64,000 nucleotides of DNA from Larimichthys crocea (lineage: Eukaryota; Chordata; Actinopteri; Sciaenidae). Position 1 is the first letter of the stretch. Each line of letters begins with the position of its first letter. Location of the stretch: NCBI RefSeq assembly GCF_000972845.2, contig NC_040027.1, positions 17,375,742-17,439,741 on the forward strand. Reading direction: 5' to 3'. The notes below the pieces were generated by a model that saw only the letters and a program-made list of their open reading frames with translations, had not been told where the DNA came from and did not search any database. Below, piece after piece: positions 60,610 through 64,000 of this stretch. A program made the translations under genes and the position numbers.

Positions 60610-63600
60610 GTCTATGCTCATGGTCAGCTGACCATGGCTGTAGCCTCGATAATAGATATAAGGTCACAAAGTGCAGTGCTAAAATTCTTTAATTCTTTCA
60701 TACAGGGTCTAATGTTTAAAGATGTTAAGAATAATAAGGTTTATTAACACTGTGAAGCCATTTTATACTGTAACTGTGGGTTTGTCAAATAAACTAGTAT
60801 ATCACTATATGTGGATGATGTTTGCTTTTATTTTACAAACTGGAAATGTTTTTTGTTGGACATTATAATCTCACTGTACATTGTAATGTGGGGTGCATGC
60901 AGTTGCGAATCTGATGGTGTCACACCCTTCCACCTCTCGGCACAAACTCTATAGAGACCTGGCTTGTTTCTTGTCCCATAGTAATTATATCATTGTTCTA
61001 TAGTAGCTGAATTGCATGAGGTGGGATGCTGGAAGGGTTTGGATCAGTATGTGTGTATGTCTGTGTCAGTTTGGCATGACTAATGAGGATTTAGTTGGAA
61101 CAAAGAGGCGTATCAGAGCCACAGTGCTAGCTATAAGGGAGGCGCAGTCGTAGCTACAAGATACGTATGCCAGTGACTGGCTGAGACAACATGGCCCACT
61201 CCTGAAGAATGCTTCCTCCCTGGCTGCCTGGCTCACTGGCTGGTTGGACGACTAGCTGCCTGCCGGGGAATTAATTGAATGGGCCACTCCATAGGAAAGA
61301 ATATAACACATGCTCCACGTGTCAAGCAGTGTCAATTTACTGTTGGTGGTGGGGGATGGGTGGAGCAGGGGAGTAGCAGGATGGTGAAGGAGGAAGATGA
61401 TCTGCTCGTTCATAATGGTAGATTGAAATTAAAGCAGGGTGAATAGTTAATAGTTATTTGAGGGTTTCTGTGTGAAATTATTATACCACACGAATAACAT
61501 AACACCATTAATAGTGCTTTTAGTCCCTTAAAATATTATAATTAAATATATATAAATGCAGTATCGAGACCAAGCTCTGCTGAGCCACTGTACATTTAAA
61601 ATCAGTGACCATAAAAACGTTCATGGTCAGGATATGAACTATAACAGAGCCCTCTAAAAATATTTCTTTTCTTGTACTTGTATGTAAATATTGATGGAAA
61701 AAAAACTGAAGAGATGCTATTTGGAAGTCTGATTTTGATGCTAATGACACCTTTGATATATAAAAAGCGACACGATACATCCATGGCAATTCTTCAATTC
61801 TAACTCATAGTAGGCTACATAGTATAATTTTTGTGTGTTAGTTTAGTTGCATGCTATAATTGTATGTAACAATATTAATTCTAACCATTGTTTGAATATA
61901 AAGTAAATGCAAACACTGGAAAAAAATACCAAATTAAATATAGATAAAATGCTAGTTTGTATATGAAAATTGCTTGACCTTTCAGTTCGTTGTTGACGCA
62001 AACTACTGTTGTGTAACTACTTTCACACCAACGCACGCTCAATTCTCAAAGAGTAGACAATTAAAGAGCTACTCAAGAAAATAAATATGGTATGGTAGCA
62101 ACTCACAAAATAAAAGAAATAAAGTAATGAGTTCTTGGAAGAACAGTTGTAAAGTCTTCAAATAAAACTGTCTGTAGTGTTCTACAGTGTTGGATTGATG
62201 GTTGTTGTTGCACAACTTACATTATCTTCTGGATATCAACTGCATAGTATATTTTATTGCATCGGTATATAGTATACTCTACATACAAATATAGTATGCG
62301 TATCCATTGTGTAATGCAACAGTACACTTAGTGCCCTGCTAAGTGCACTTAGCGCAGTAATTTAGAGTAAAAGGAAGATGCAGAGTGACGTCTTCATATT
62401 CAAACTGGTAGTAAACAATTGTGTAAGATTTTATATGGCATCTGATCAAGTTTTGCAACAATGAAACTTTGGTGGGGCATCACATGTAACAGACGACTCG
62501 GCAACACTGTCTTAGGTAGGTCAGACTAAAAGAGCTCTCCTGCTGTGCCACCTTGTTAAACAGACACCTGTGGTCCAATAATGTTGAGGTAAGTAAACAC
62601 AGTTTTTTTGTTTGCTAGCTTTTATAATTTGATATGTGTTACGTTTTTTTTTGTTTTTTTTTTTACAGATAAAGATGCCTTAGTTTCAAACAGAAGCTGT
62701 TCTGGTCAATATGAAAGGAAAACACTAACCCCAAAACATTAATATATATATATTTTTTTACACTATTTCTTCCTTTAATTTATTTTACTTTAACAATTTT
62801 GACAAATCATACCCCAGTTCTACCATACATTTAAAGGGCTCCACACTATATTTAGTCTTTTTACTTTCTTCTACTAACATTTTGAGTTCACAGATTGATT
62901 TCGTCATCATATCTGATCTACGGCAGACAATTATGTTTACTTCTGAGACAAAATCAGGCCAGCTTCTTCCCCTTTAATGACTCACTCACCCATGAACTTA
63001 TTTACATGACTGAAAATCATGCTTCTCAAAATCAGTCATGCACTATAGACCCCAAGAACAAACTGGACATCTTGGCAAAGCTTGAAGAAAGCTAACGGTA
63101 TGGCGAGTATCGATAATGAGGACACAAACCTCAACTAGACTGTGGGGCACTGCTCAATATGCCAGGATTTGTCCAAGTAGATAAATCAGAAATAATTGCC
63201 CAGTTCCCCTACATTTCTTGGCCACACTGAATGGAGATGAGGGGGCCACAACACAATACAATCGGACATCAGTCACTTCTAAGCTTTTATGGGTCAGTAG
63301 CTGAAACAATAGGGAACATAGGGTAATTGTTTATTGTATTTTTGGACAAAGCCCATGTTTTTCAATTTCTTATTGTCCAAATTTGGTCAACTGGAGAAGC
63401 AGAGATTATATGGAGCTCCTCGTTCTACTTATCAGGTTTTCTTTTTGGCTAATCCCGGCTCACCTACCAGCCACTTTATACATGTGGCTGTCAAAGTCTT
63501 CATGTGTAATAATGACATGTACAAAAGTTTGAAAACCGCTGGGATCTGGGTCCGCATCGATAACACAATGTCTGTCATTGGTTGCAAACAAGACACTGGT

Positions 63601-64000
63601 AGCAGACACAGTGTGCCTGTTAGTACTCTACAGCTTTTCAAACTGTCAAAATATCACGAAAGTTACAGAGAAGTCTCTCAGAAACCAAAACAGTATAAAC
63701 TAGTTTAAGTGACAGTTGCATAACAGAAGTGTTTACTTTGGAAAATACATATTTTTTAAAAACAGAAAGTAAAAGAATAGAAAATAAATTTTCATGGTCT
63801 TTCTTTTCATGTCATGTGTCAGTGTTAAGTCAGCAATGGCTAACCAAGGGGATCTATAAACAGGGAGACGTTGGGATGAGAGGAACAGGACAAATGGTGT
63901 ATGGAGAGCTGAAATGGGGTGAATCACCTTTTACAGGGTCCTGCCTCAGTGCTCCTGGGTGATTGAACAGATCAGCTGAGTTCAGTCTGACAGACGGAAA

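Larger units (their letters stand above)
45911..64000. other. Apparently intergenic 5' flank of ssbp4, no gene recognised
   Basis: No exon of a known gene was recognised on either strand. The region contains dispersed repeats at 45990-46110, 48359-48557, 51548-51892, 56068-56150 and 60411-60609, and a diverged repeat pair at 55693 and 57333. Microsatellites lie at 50153, 52522-52753, 53950, 55163 and 55614, and a G-quadruplex-prone minisatellite at 54565. Two unexplained plus-strand open frames lie at 62895-63095 and 63334-63708. 46.2-48.3, 48.6-51.5, 58.1-60.4 and 60.7-62.8 kb are plain AT-rich unique sequence to my eye. Confidence 0.7.

Overview
The window looks like 64 kb of a ray-finned (teleost) fish genome, probably percomorph. 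The signs are long AT-rich introns, many (CA)n/(TG)n and GA-rich microsatellites, and about a dozen copies of dispersed repeats I recognise as common in teleosts: a tRNA-derived SINE, a LINE/SINE-like 3' tail, short TTAA-ended elements and the 'TAATCGATTA' family. There is no bacterial, viral or plasmid structure. Almost every long open frame is an accident of stop-free simple repeats or low-complexity DNA.

One gene is supported with confidence. It lies on the minus strand and is the 5' part of a single-stranded-DNA-binding-protein (SSBP/SSDP) family gene, most likely ssbp4. Four coding exons have correct splice sites and compatible phases: exon 1 (43795-43850, with the ATG), exon 2 (33114-33186), exon 3 (29052-29113) and exon 4 (21432-21516). 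Together they encode residues 1-92, which is the LisH-containing LUFS domain that binds LDB1-type LIM-domain-binding cofactors. The Pro/Gly-rich C-terminal exons were not found and must lie beyond base 1, so intron 4 is longer than 21.4 kb.

Layout: 1-21431 is intron 4, with a microsatellite cluster at 0.8-1.9 kb, dispersed repeats at 5.5 and 17 kb, a (TG)28 tract beside polypurine DNA at 16.4-16.6 kb, and a TAAT-core motif cluster at 20.05 kb. Intron 3 is 21517-29051, with repeat copies at 22.2-22.7 kb and a G-rich island near 27 kb. Intron 2 is 29114-33113 and carries two repeat insertions, one a fold-back. Intron 1 is 33187-43794, with a SINE at 34.5 kb. The 5' flank begins at 43851: a polypurine tract, then a 1.65 kb array of four degenerate ~0.45-0.6 kb units. 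The region 46-64 kb is apparently intergenic, with scattered repeats and G-quadruplex-prone DNA and no gene I recognise.

I found no clearly new biological system. The observations most worth checking are the tandem array next to the ssbp4 promoter, a possible alternative terminal exon at 12.04-12.10 kb, a five-tract G-quadruplex motif at 54.57 kb, the fold-back repeats, and a few unexplained open frames. Repeat family identities come from memory of teleost sequences, not from a search.
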